Positions 1 through 6,113 of a stretch of 15,591 nt of DNA are shown piece after piece. Origin of the DNA: CAMXAS01 sp964442435 (lineage in GTDB: Bacteria; Bacteroidota; Bacteroidia; Bacteroidales; P3). Position numbers and translations under genes: made by a program. The DNA lies in NCBI GenBank assembly GCA_964442435.1, contig CAYTZG010000028.1, positions 1 to 15,591 of the forward strand, given 5' to 3'. A model generated the notes under the pieces. It was not told the DNA's origin and did not search any database. It saw nothing but the letters and a program-made list of their open reading frames with translations. The stretch's first letter is position 1, and every line of letters begins with the position of its first letter.

Positions 1-63
1 CAGTGGAGCAGTGGAGCAGTGGAGCAGTGGAGCAGTGGAGCAGTGGAGCAGTGGAGCAGTGGA
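1..63. repeat. 8-bp tandem repeat (CAGTGGAG)n, at least 7.9 copies
   Basis: The unit CAGTGGAG is repeated head to tail without a mismatch from the first base of the window, and it probably continues to the left. The period is not a multiple of three, and the repeat has no stop codon in any of the six frames, so open frames across it mean nothing. It may be a variable-number tract. No gene that it could switch is visible on this side. Confidence 0.95.
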
Positions 64-115
64 AACCACGGGACAAAGTAAGGACGATTTTTCATGAAAA
101 ACAAATATTCGGCCT

Positions 116-147
116 ATTGTATTTTAATTATGTTTGCCGTACCTTTG
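116..147 (+). promoter_or_regulatory. Orphan Bacteroidota-type promoter (ATTG-N20-TACCTTTG)
   Basis: TACCTTTG at 140-147 matches the Bacteroidota -7 consensus TAnnTTTG. ATTG at 116-119 stands in for the -33 TTTG with a 20-nt gap, the preferred spacing. The 13 bases starting at 140 (TACCTTTGCACCC) are identical to those in front of the tRNA-Lys at 14386. Transcription would begin near 151-154, but no gene follows before topA at 680. It may drive a non-coding RNA or a long topA leader, or it may be the relic of a lost gene. Confidence 0.45.
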
Positions 148-235
148 CACCCGTCTTAGAGAAGGTTCGTTCGATTCTTCGGTTTTAATGTAAAGCGTTG
201 AGGGAGAGTGGGGTGTATTGTTGATTACCTTTACC

Positions 236-330
236 CGTTGCTGCGCAACGTGTGAACGTTTAACTTAAGCCGAGTGCAGAGTTGAGCTTGCTCAAACTAT
301 GCCGAGGCGGTTAAACGTCGGCTGAAAGCC
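236..330. repeat. Cluster of small palindromes, probable intergenic repeat element
   Basis: Several inverted repeats lie close together. CGTTGC/GCAACG at 236-250 has a 3-nt loop. ACGTTTAAC (256-264) pairs with GTTAAACGT (310-318) and encloses TTGAG/CTCAA (282-286/291-295). GGCT/AGCC lies at 320-330. The inner part, with GCCGAG occurring twice around the hairpin, resembles dispersed palindromic repeats of Bacteroidota intergenic regions, though I cannot confirm copy number here. No reading frame of note is present. Confidence 0.55.
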
Positions 331-333
331 AAG

Positions 334-403
334 GTAGGATGCATCGAGGTAGAGGCTTCGGCATTGTCGCCAATGTGAAAATACGCTCGCTCACTGCGTT
401 CGC
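334..403. repeat. 70-bp direct repeat, copy 1
   Basis: This segment matches 449-518 at 67 of 70 bases and starts GTAGGATGCATCGAGG. The copies are 115 bp apart start to start. The stretch between them (404-448) includes a GGCGC-TTC-GCGCC hairpin at 428-440. The mismatches are clustered around the centre (C/A, G/A, C/T). Confidence 0.9.
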
Positions 404-448
404 AGAGCCGATATCACACCTTTACTCGGCGCTTCGCGCCAAGTGAAC

Positions 449-518
449 GTAGGATGCATCGAGGTAGAGGCTTCGGAATTATCGTCAATGTGAAAATACG
501 CTCGCTCACTGCGTTCGC
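449..518. repeat. 70-bp direct repeat, copy 2
   Basis: This is the second copy of the 334-403 sequence. Unlike copy 1, its 3' part is the left arm of a nested inverted-repeat block that continues to 636, so it looks like the complete form, and copy 1 like a truncated duplicate. Confidence 0.9.
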
Positions 519-636
519 TCACGTAACGCATACTTCGCCTGAACAATCTGCAAAATAAATTTTGCGCTTGTTCCGTCTCCGTATGCTATGACCTAAAGGT
601 CATATTTTCACATTGTCTTTGTGCGCTTGCCTCTAC
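464..636. repeat. 173-bp block of nested inverted repeats upstream of topA
   Basis: Arms nest in order from outside to inside. GTAGAGGC (464-471) pairs with GCCTCTAC (629-636). CAATGTGAAAATA (486-498) pairs with TATTTTCACATTG (603-615), 13 of 13. GCATAC (528-533) pairs with GTATGC (581-586), GAACAA (541-546) with TTGTTC (568-573), and GCAAAA (550-555) with TTTTGC (560-565). A separate hairpin TATGACC-TAAA-GGTCATA lies at 587-604. The block could fold as one long hairpin in RNA or a cruciform in DNA. It carries no plausible protein and no match to an rRNA or tRNA. A MITE-like repeat, a structured non-coding RNA, or a topA leader element are all possible. Confidence 0.7.
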
Positions 637-657
637 GCTTAATTTTCACTACCTTTG
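626..657 (+). promoter_or_regulatory. topA promoter (CTTG-N20-TACCTTTG)
   Basis: TACCTTTG at 650-657 is a perfect -7 element, and CTTG at 626-629 fits three of four -33 bases at 20-nt spacing. Transcription should begin around 661-664, leaving a leader of under 20 nt before the topA ATG. The -33 box touches the right arm of the nested inverted repeat, so a cruciform there could affect promoter access. Confidence 0.65.
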
Positions 658-679
658 CAAGGTTTTTTAGAAAAGTAGC

Positions 680-3112
680 ATGTCAAAAAACTTAGTCATC
701 GTCGAGTCTCCGGCCAAGGCCAAGACCATCGAGAAATTTTTGGGAAAGGATTATCACGTGCTGTCGAGCTTCGGGCATATCCGTGATTTGCCGAAACAGC
801 ATCTGAGCATAGACGTCAAGAACGGCTTTAAGCCGGAATACGAGATACAGAGCGACAAGAAAGCGCTGTTGGCGCAGTTGCAGAAGGCGGTCAAGGCCGC
901 CGATTGCGTATGGCTCGCATCCGATGAGGACCGCGAGGGGGAGGCCATTGCCTGGCACCTGGCGGAAGTATTGAAATTGGACGAGAAGAAAACGCACCGG
1001 ATTGTTTTCAACGAAATTACGAAAAGCGCCATCCTTTATGCCATCGAGCATCCGCGTAAGTTGGACCGCCATTTGGTGGACGCGCAGCAGGCGCGCCGCG
1101 TGTTGGACCGGTTGGTGGGCTACGAGATTTCGCCCATCCTGTGGCGTAAGGTAAGGCCGCAGCTGTCGGCCGGCCGCGTGCAGTCGGTGGCCGTGCGGCT
1201 CGTGGTGGAGCGGGAGGAAGAAATCAAGCGTTTCAAAGAGGCGTCTTCGTTCCGTATTACGGCTTCGTTCGGCGATTTTACGGCCGAATTGTCGGTGCGG
1301 TTCAAGACCGAGGCCGAAGCCACGCAGTTCATCAAGGATTGCGCCGCGGCCGGCTTTACCGTGTCTGACCTTGAAGTGAAGCCGGCGCGCCGTATGCCCG
1401 CCGCGCCGTTCACGACTTCGACGCTGCAGCAGGAGGCCTCGCGTAAGTTGGGCTTCTCGGTTTCCAAGACGATGATGGTGGCCCAGCAGCTTTACGAAGA
1501 GGGGTATATCACGTATATGCGTACCGACTCGGTCAACCTCTCCAAGCTGGCGTTGGGCATGGCCAAGGAACAGATTACCGAACTCTACGGCGCTTCGTAT
1601 GTCAAGTTGCGTCAGTTCGACACCAAGACCAAGGGCGCGCAGGAAGCACACGAGGCCATCCGCCCCACGGCCCTGAGCCGTATGAGCATTCAGGGCGACG
1701 CCTCGCAGGTGCGGCTCTACGATTTGATTTGGAAACGCACGGTGGCTTCGCAGATGGCCGAGGCCGAGGTGGAACGCACCACGGTAACGATAGGCGTTTC
1801 GGGGCGTCCGGAAACATTCATCGCCAAGGGCGAGGTCATGCTGTTCGACGGTTTCCTCAAGGTGTATTCCGAATCGAAGGACGAGGAGGACGAGGAAAAG
1901 GACGGCGGTATGCTGCCGCAGTTGAAGAAAGGGCAGAAGCTGACGTTGAAGCGGGTGGGCGGCCGCGAGGTGTTTACGCAACATCCGCCGCGTTATTCGG
2001 AGGCCATGTTGGTTAAGAAACTGGAAGAGTTGGGCATTGGCCGTCCTTCCACCTACGCGCCCACGATTTCGACGATTATGAAGCGCGAATATGTCGTTAA
2101 GGAAGACCGTTCGGGCGTTTCGCGCGGCTATGTGGCCTTGGAGGGCAAGGGCGAGAAGGTGGAACGCAAACTCTTGCGCGAGAATACAGGCGCCGAAAAG
2201 GCCAAGCTGTTCCCGACGGACGTGGGCGTTTTGGTCAACCAGTTCCTGATGGCCAACTTCCCCGATATTCTGGATTATAATTTCACGGCCGAGGTCGAGA
2301 AGCGTTTTGATGAGGTGGCGCAAGGTTTGGAGAAATGGACGGCCATGATGGCCGACTTCTATACGCCTTTCCACCGTCAGGTGCTGGAAACGGCCAAGCA
2401 TTCCGAAAAGGTGAGCGGCGAGCGTCTGCTGGGGAACGACCCGGTGAGCGGCGAACCGATTTACGTCAAGTTGAGCCGCTTCGGCCCCGTGGCGCAGAAA
2501 GGCGAGACCAAGGGCGACCAAAAGCCGTTGTTCGCGGGCCTGAAGAAAGGGCAGACGCTGGAGAGCGTGACGTTGGAAGAGGCTTTGGAACTGTTCAAGC
2601 TGCCGCGTCGCGTGGGCTTGTTTGAAGACGAGGAGATGGTGGCGGCCGTGGGGCGGTTCGGCCCCTATATCCGTCACAAGGGCACGTTTTATTCCATTCC
2701 GAAAGGGGACGACCCGGTTACGCTGACGCAGGAACGCGCGGTGGAAATCATTGAGCAGAAGCGTCAGGCCGACGCCAACCGCGTTATCAAGACGTTTGCG
2801 GAAGATGCGTCGATACAGGTGTTGAACGGGCGTTTCGGCCCCTATATCGCGTGCAATAAGAAGAATTACAAGATAGACAAGAAAACCGACGCGGCGAGTC
2901 TGACGTTGGACGATTGCCGGGCCATCATCGAGGCGGGCGATTCGGCCCAACCGGCGGCCAAGCGGCGTGTGGGCGCGCGGATGGCCGCGGCCAAGGTCAA
3001 GACGACCAAGACGGCGGCCAAGAGTACGGCCAAGACGACTAAAACCGCGGCCAAGACCACGGCCAAGACGGCTAAAACCACGGCCAAGACGAGTGCGCGT
3101 AAAACCAAATAA
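680..3112 (+). CDS. topA: DNA topoisomerase I (type IA, omega protein)
   Basis: The enzyme relaxes negative supercoils by cutting and rejoining one strand through a 5'-phosphotyrosine link. The 810 residues show the Toprim domain first (VIVESPAKAKTIEKFLG with E9, and DEDREGEA at 82-89), then QARRVLDRLVGYEISP and LSAGRVQSVAVRLV. The active-site Tyr279 follows in GYITYMRTDSVNLS, then AHEAIRPT. From about residue 580 come three Topo_C-type repeats, two with GRFGPYI, instead of the zinc-ribbon tetracysteines of the E. coli enzyme. Only isolated cysteines are present. The last 50 residues are an Ala/Lys/Thr tail like histone H1, probably binding DNA non-specifically. The ATG fits the family N-terminus and sits just behind a good promoter. 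topA is first of a close-packed six-gene array, with pfkA 9 bp downstream. Confidence 0.97.
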   Translation: MSKNLVIVESPAKAKTIEKFLGKDYHVLSSFGHIRDLPKQHLSIDVKNGFKPEYEIQSDKKALLAQLQKAVKAADCVWLASDEDREGEAIAWHLAEVLKLDEKKTHRIVFNEITKSAILYAIEHPRKLDRHLVDAQQARRVLDRLVGYEISPILWRKVRPQLSAGRVQSVAVRLVVEREEEIKRFKEASSFRITASFGDFTAELSVRFKTEAEATQFIKDCAAAGFTVSDLEVKPARRMPAAPFTTSTLQQEASRKLGFSVSKTMMVAQQLYEEGYITYMRTDSVNLSKLALGMAKEQITELYGASYVKLRQFDTKTKGAQEAHEAIRPTALSRMSIQGDASQVRLYDLIWKRTVASQMAEAEVERTTVTIGVSGRPETFIAKGEVMLFDGFLKVYSESKDEEDEEKDGGMLPQLKKGQKLTLKRVGGREVFTQHPPRYSEAMLVKKLEELGIGRPSTYAPTISTIMKREYVVKEDRSGVSRGYVALEGKGEKVERKLLRENTGAEKAKLFPTDVGVLVNQFLMANFPDILDYNFTAEVEKRFDEVAQGLEKWTAMMADFYTPFHRQVLETAKHSEKVSGERLLGNDPVSGEPIYVKLSRFGPVAQKGETKGDQKPLFAGLKKGQTLESVTLEEALELFKLPRRVGLFEDEEMVAAVGRFGPYIRHKGTFYSIPKGDDPVTLTQERAVEIIEQKRQADANRVIKTFAEDASIQVLNGRFGPYIACNKKNYKIDKKTDAASLTLDDCRAIIEAGDSAQPAAKRRVGARMAAAKVKTTKTAAKSTAKTTKTAAKTTAKTAKTTAKTSARKTK
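3026..3091 (+). repeat. Two 33-bp tandem repeats encoding the AKT-rich TopA tail
   Basis: Bases 3026-3058 and 3059-3091 differ at three positions. Both start ACGGCCAAGACG and keep frame (11 codons per unit), giving TAKTTKTAAKT and TAKTAKTTAKT. A degenerate further copy lies just upstream. Such in-frame repeats allow the basic TopA tail to lengthen or shorten by slippage or recombination without disrupting the enzyme core. Confidence 0.85.
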
Positions 3113-3121
3113 ACAGGCAGT

Positions 3122-4102
3122 ATGTCAAACATCCGAAAAATAGGGGTTCTGACTTCCGGCGGCGATGCGCCGGGCATGAACGCGGCCATCCGCGCCGTCG
3201 TGCGGACGGCCATGAGCGAGAAACTGTCGGTGGTCGGCATCGGCCATGGCTACAAGGGACTGATTGAAAAGGAATTCATCCCGCTTTACGGCTATTCGGT
3301 CGCCAATATCATCCAACGCGGCGGCACCTTCCTCAAAACCTCGCGCTGTCCCGAATTCCATACGAAGGAGGGCTTGGCGCAGGCCTATCAGAACCTGCAG
3401 GACGAGGGCGTGGACGCGTTGGTGGTTATCGGTGGCGACGGCACGTTCCGCGGCGCGTTGAATCTGGGCTCCGCCTTCCATTACCCGATAGTGGGGTTGC
3501 CGGGCACGATAGACAACGACCTGTTCGGCACCGACTATACGATTGGCTACGACACGGCCATCAATACGGTGGTGGAAGCCGTCGATAAACTGCGCGACAC
3601 GGCCGGTTCGCACGACAACCTGTTTTTCGTCGAGGTCATGGGCCGGGATGCCGGTTTCATCGCGCTCAACAGCGGCATAGGCGTGGGGGCGGAAGACATC
3701 CTGATACCGGAAACGGTGTCCGATATTGATAAACTGGTGGCCAAACTCGAATACGACCAACGCAAGCACAAGACCTCCGGCATCATTATCGTGGCCGAGG
3801 GCGACGAGTTGGGCGGCGCCAAAGAGGTGGCCGACATGGTCAAGGAACGCTTGCCGAACTATCATATGCGCGTTACGATTTTGGGCCATATCCAGCGCGG
3901 CGGTTCGCCCACCTGCGCCGACCGCGTATTGGCGAGCCGTTTGGGCTATGCCGGCGTCAAGGCCTTGTTGGAAGGCCGCTCCGGCGTTATGATAGGTCAA
4001 ATCAACGGTAAAATAAAGGAAACGCCGTTTGCGAAAGCCACGAAACAACATCCGCAGATACAGCCGGAATGGTTGGAAGTGGCGCGCGTGCTGGCGTTGT
4101 AA
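3122..4102 (+). CDS. pfkA: ATP-dependent 6-phosphofructokinase
   Basis: This cytoplasmic enzyme phosphorylates fructose 6-phosphate to fructose 1,6-bisphosphate, the committed step of glycolysis. The 326-residue length is typical of bacterial PfkA. Motifs in order are the nucleotide-binding TSGGDAPGMNAA (11-22), GGDGTFRGA (104-112), PGTIDND (127-133) with catalytic Asp131, MGRDAGF and ILGHIQRGGSPT. Gly107 in GGDGT and Gly128 in PGTIDND are the residues of ATP-using enzymes. Pyrophosphate-dependent relatives carry Asp and Lys at these places, so ATP is the inferred donor. The ATG is 9 bp after the topA stop and lacks a Shine-Dalgarno sequence, which is usual in this phylum. It is probably cotranscribed with topA, and no separate promoter is visible. 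Confidence 0.97.
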   Translation: MSNIRKIGVLTSGGDAPGMNAAIRAVVRTAMSEKLSVVGIGHGYKGLIEKEFIPLYGYSVANIIQRGGTFLKTSRCPEFHTKEGLAQAYQNLQDEGVDALVVIGGDGTFRGALNLGSAFHYPIVGLPGTIDNDLFGTDYTIGYDTAINTVVEAVDKLRDTAGSHDNLFFVEVMGRDAGFIALNSGIGVGAEDILIPETVSDIDKLVAKLEYDQRKHKTSGIIIVAEGDELGGAKEVADMVKERLPNYHMRVTILGHIQRGGSPTCADRVLASRLGYAGVKALLEGRSGVMIGQINGKIKETPFAKATKQHPQIQPEWLEVARVLAL

Positions 4103-4128
4103 AAAAGAACATTTAATATACAAATATC

Positions 4129-4833
4129 ATGTTGTTGCAAATTACAATGAATCCGGAAACGGTGCAGGGCCTGGCGGACGCCGCGTTGCCCGCCGTGGAG
4201 AGAACGCAGGAAACCTTGAAAATATGGGATCTCGCCCTCAAAGGCGGCTGGATTATGATTCCGTTGGTGCTCCTGTTATTGCTTACGGTATATATCTTTA
4301 TCGAACGTTGCGTGCTGTTGCACCGCGCGGGTAAGGAACAGGCCAATTTCATGATGAGCATCCGGGATTTCGTCTATAACAACAAAGTGGAATCGGCCGT
4401 GGCGCTCTGCCAGCGGACCGATGGCCCGGTGGCGCGCATGATAGAGAAAGGCCTCTTGCGCATCGGCAAGCCGTTGACCGATATTACGGCGGCCATCGAA
4501 AACGAAGGCAAACTGGAAGTGGCCAAATTGGAAAAGCATTTGGCGTGGTTGTCCACGTCGGCCGGTGCGGCGCCGATGATCGGTTTCCTCGGCACGGTGG
4601 TGGGCATGGTGCGCGTGTTCTTCGATATGGCCTCCCGTGGCAACAACATCGAAGTGGGCACGCTGGCCAACGGTATGTATCAGGCCATGGTCACGACCGT
4701 AGCCGGTCTTATCGTCGGCATCATCGCCTATATCTGCTACAACTATCTCGTGGCGCGTATCGAGAACTTGGTATATACGCTTGAGGCGCGCAGCACCGAG
4801 TTTATGGACCTGCTCAACGAACCGGTAAAATAA
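4129..4833 (+). CDS. exbB: MotA/TolQ/ExbB family proton channel protein
   Basis: This is the inner-membrane subunit of a TonB-ExbB-ExbD (or Tol) motor, which uses the proton gradient to power outer-membrane transport. It has 234 residues, with membrane helices at about 41-60, 139-165 and 184-206 and a large cytoplasmic loop between the first two. The family signature is clear in APMIGFLGTVVGM (148-160) and in the last helix, MVTTVAGLIVGIIAYICYN. The first ATG gives MLLQITMNPE. Met7 is an alternative start, and neither has a strong ribosome site. The exbD gene follows after 6 bp and tonB after that, so ExbB is a better name than TolQ, although sequence alone does not exclude TolQ. The leader from pfkA is only 26 bp and AT-rich. 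Confidence 0.92.
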   Translation: MLLQITMNPETVQGLADAALPAVERTQETLKIWDLALKGGWIMIPLVLLLLLTVYIFIERCVLLHRAGKEQANFMMSIRDFVYNNKVESAVALCQRTDGPVARMIEKGLLRIGKPLTDITAAIENEGKLEVAKLEKHLAWLSTSAGAAPMIGFLGTVVGMVRVFFDMASRGNNIEVGTLANGMYQAMVTTVAGLIVGIIAYICYNYLVARIENLVYTLEARSTEFMDLLNEPVK

Positions 4834-4839
4834 AAGTTT

Positions 4840-5253
4840 ATGGCGATTCAACACAGACATAAGCGGGACAGCAATTTCAGCACGGCGTCGATGTCCGACC
4901 TCGTGTTTCTGTTGCTCATATTCTTTATCCTGCTGTCCACGCTCGTAAGCCCGAACGCCATCAAACTGTTGCTGCCGCGCAGCGAGAGCCAGACGATGGC
5001 CAAGCAGAACCTGACGGTGTATATCAACGAGGAACTGCAATATTTTGTGGAACAGACCTGGGTGGAACCGACTGATTTGGAGGAGGCCATTTACGAGGCT
5101 TCGCGCTTCAATCCCGCCGCCACCATCGTGTTGCGCTCCGATAAAACGGTGCCGATTCAGAACGTGGTAACGGTGTTGGATGCCGTAAACCGCATCAACG
5201 CCCGCGAAACCGATAAGTTGAAAGTGATTTTGGCCACGGCGCCGCATGAATAG
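4840..5253 (+). CDS. exbD: ExbD/TolR family biopolymer transport protein
   Basis: This is the partner of ExbB, with one membrane helix and a periplasmic domain. It has 137 residues. A short basic cytoplasmic head is followed by SMSDLVFLLLIFFILLSTLV (about 17-36), which contains Asp20, the membrane-embedded acidic residue needed for proton conduction in the family. The rest forms the small periplasmic ExbD/TolR domain (NLTVYINEELQYF, then TIVLRSDKTVPIQNVVTVLDAV). It lies 6 bp after exbB and 6 bp before tonB, so the three are almost certainly translated from one message in balanced amounts. Confidence 0.94.
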   Translation: MAIQHRHKRDSNFSTASMSDLVFLLLIFFILLSTLVSPNAIKLLLPRSESQTMAKQNLTVYINEELQYFVEQTWVEPTDLEEAIYEASRFNPAATIVLRSDKTVPIQNVVTVLDAVNRINARETDKLKVILATAPHE

Positions 5254-5259
5254 TGAGTT

Positions 5260-6099
5260 ATGGCAAACAAGAAAGATAATGCCCGTTGGCCCGCGTGGAT
5301 AGGCACCGTCCTGTTCGCCGGCCTGCTCGTGGGGTTGCTCCACCTGTTGGGCTTGCATTATTGGGTGCCGCCACCTCCCGAATACGGCATAGAGGTCAAT
5401 TTGGGTTACGCCGATGCCGGTATGGGGGCGGAACCGATGTCGACCGATGCCGCCGACGCGGTGTCGGATGCGTCGGAGCCGATGGACGAGCCGACGGCCG
5501 AAGCCGAAGAAGCCGTGCTGACCACGACCGATGCGGAAGCTCCGGCCTTGGCGGCTCAGCCCAAACCCAAGCCGCAGCCTAAACCTCAACCGAAGCCCCA
5601 ACCGGCCCAGCCTAAGCCGGAGCCGCAAACCAAACCCAAGGCCGAGCCCGAAAAACCGGCGGAACCGGCCTTGAATCCGATGGCCCTTTATCCGGGCAAA
5701 CGCAAGCAACCGACCTCCGACGCGCCCGCTACGGGAGAGGGCATCAAGCCCGGTAGCGGCGACATGGGCAGCCCCACCGGCCGGGAACAGGCTACGGCCT
5801 ATGGCCGTGGCGGCGCGGGCGGCGGCATCTCGTTCTCTTTGGCCGGCCGCACGTTGATGAGTTTGGTTAAACCGGAGTACAATTCCGAAGAACAGGGGAT
5901 TGTCGTGGTCAAGATATGGGTCAACCGTCAGGGCGAGGTCGTGCGCACGCAGCCCGGCGTGCAGGGTACGACAACGATGGACGAGCAGCTGTGGGCCACC
6001 GCCCGCCGCGCCGCCATGGGTTCCCGCTTCGTGCCCAAGGAGAACGCGCCCGAAGAACAGGTGGGCACCATCAGCTATAAGTTCATCATCGGTCAATAA
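5260..6099 (+). CDS. tonB: Energy transducer TonB-like protein
   Basis: It probably carries energy from the ExbB/ExbD motor across the periplasm to outer-membrane TonB-dependent receptors. The 279 residues comprise a cytoplasmic head, one N-terminal membrane anchor (about 13-32), and PPPP right after it. An acidic Ala-rich stretch (51-97) leads to a Lys-Pro/Gln-Pro spacer (101-135, alternating PKPQP units) typical of TonB. A Gly-rich linker (158-190) precedes the C-terminal TonB fold (about 192-277), with GIVVVKIWVNRQGEVV and a final YKFIIGQ strand. The usual receptor-contacting YP motif is not obvious (KPEYNSEEQG stands at that place), so receptor specificity is uncertain. TolA is an alternative, but no tolB or pal is nearby. 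It lies 6 bp after exbD. Confidence 0.88.
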   Translation: MANKKDNARWPAWIGTVLFAGLLVGLLHLLGLHYWVPPPPEYGIEVNLGYADAGMGAEPMSTDAADAVSDASEPMDEPTAEAEEAVLTTTDAEAPALAAQPKPKPQPKPQPKPQPAQPKPEPQTKPKAEPEKPAEPALNPMALYPGKRKQPTSDAPATGEGIKPGSGDMGSPTGREQATAYGRGGAGGGISFSLAGRTLMSLVKPEYNSEEQGIVVVKIWVNRQGEVVRTQPGVQGTTTMDEQLWATARRAAMGSRFVPKENAPEEQVGTISYKFIIGQ

Positions 6100-6113
6100 A
6101 ACCGCGGGACGGG

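Noticed and set aside
1..63. CRISPR array
   Set aside because: The unit is 8 bp with no spacers, so it is a simple tandem repeat.
3..188. 61-residue plus-strand ORF starting in the 8-bp repeat
   Set aside because: The repeat is open in all six frames, the rest runs through a promoter-like sequence, and the composition is unlike the neighbouring genes. It could be the tail of a gene to the left, but nothing supports this.
334..518. Insertion sequence ends
   Set aside because: No transposase or remnant is present and the copies are direct, so I call them only intergenic repeats.
692..2950. 752-residue minus-strand ORF opposite topA
   Set aside because: It is a shadow of GC-rich topA codons, with no recognisable domain, and the plus-strand frame is certain.
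4276..6096. 606-residue minus-strand ORF opposite exbB-exbD-tonB
   Set aside because: It spans three real genes and their gaps, and its His/Arg/Gly-rich content is typical of an antisense shadow.
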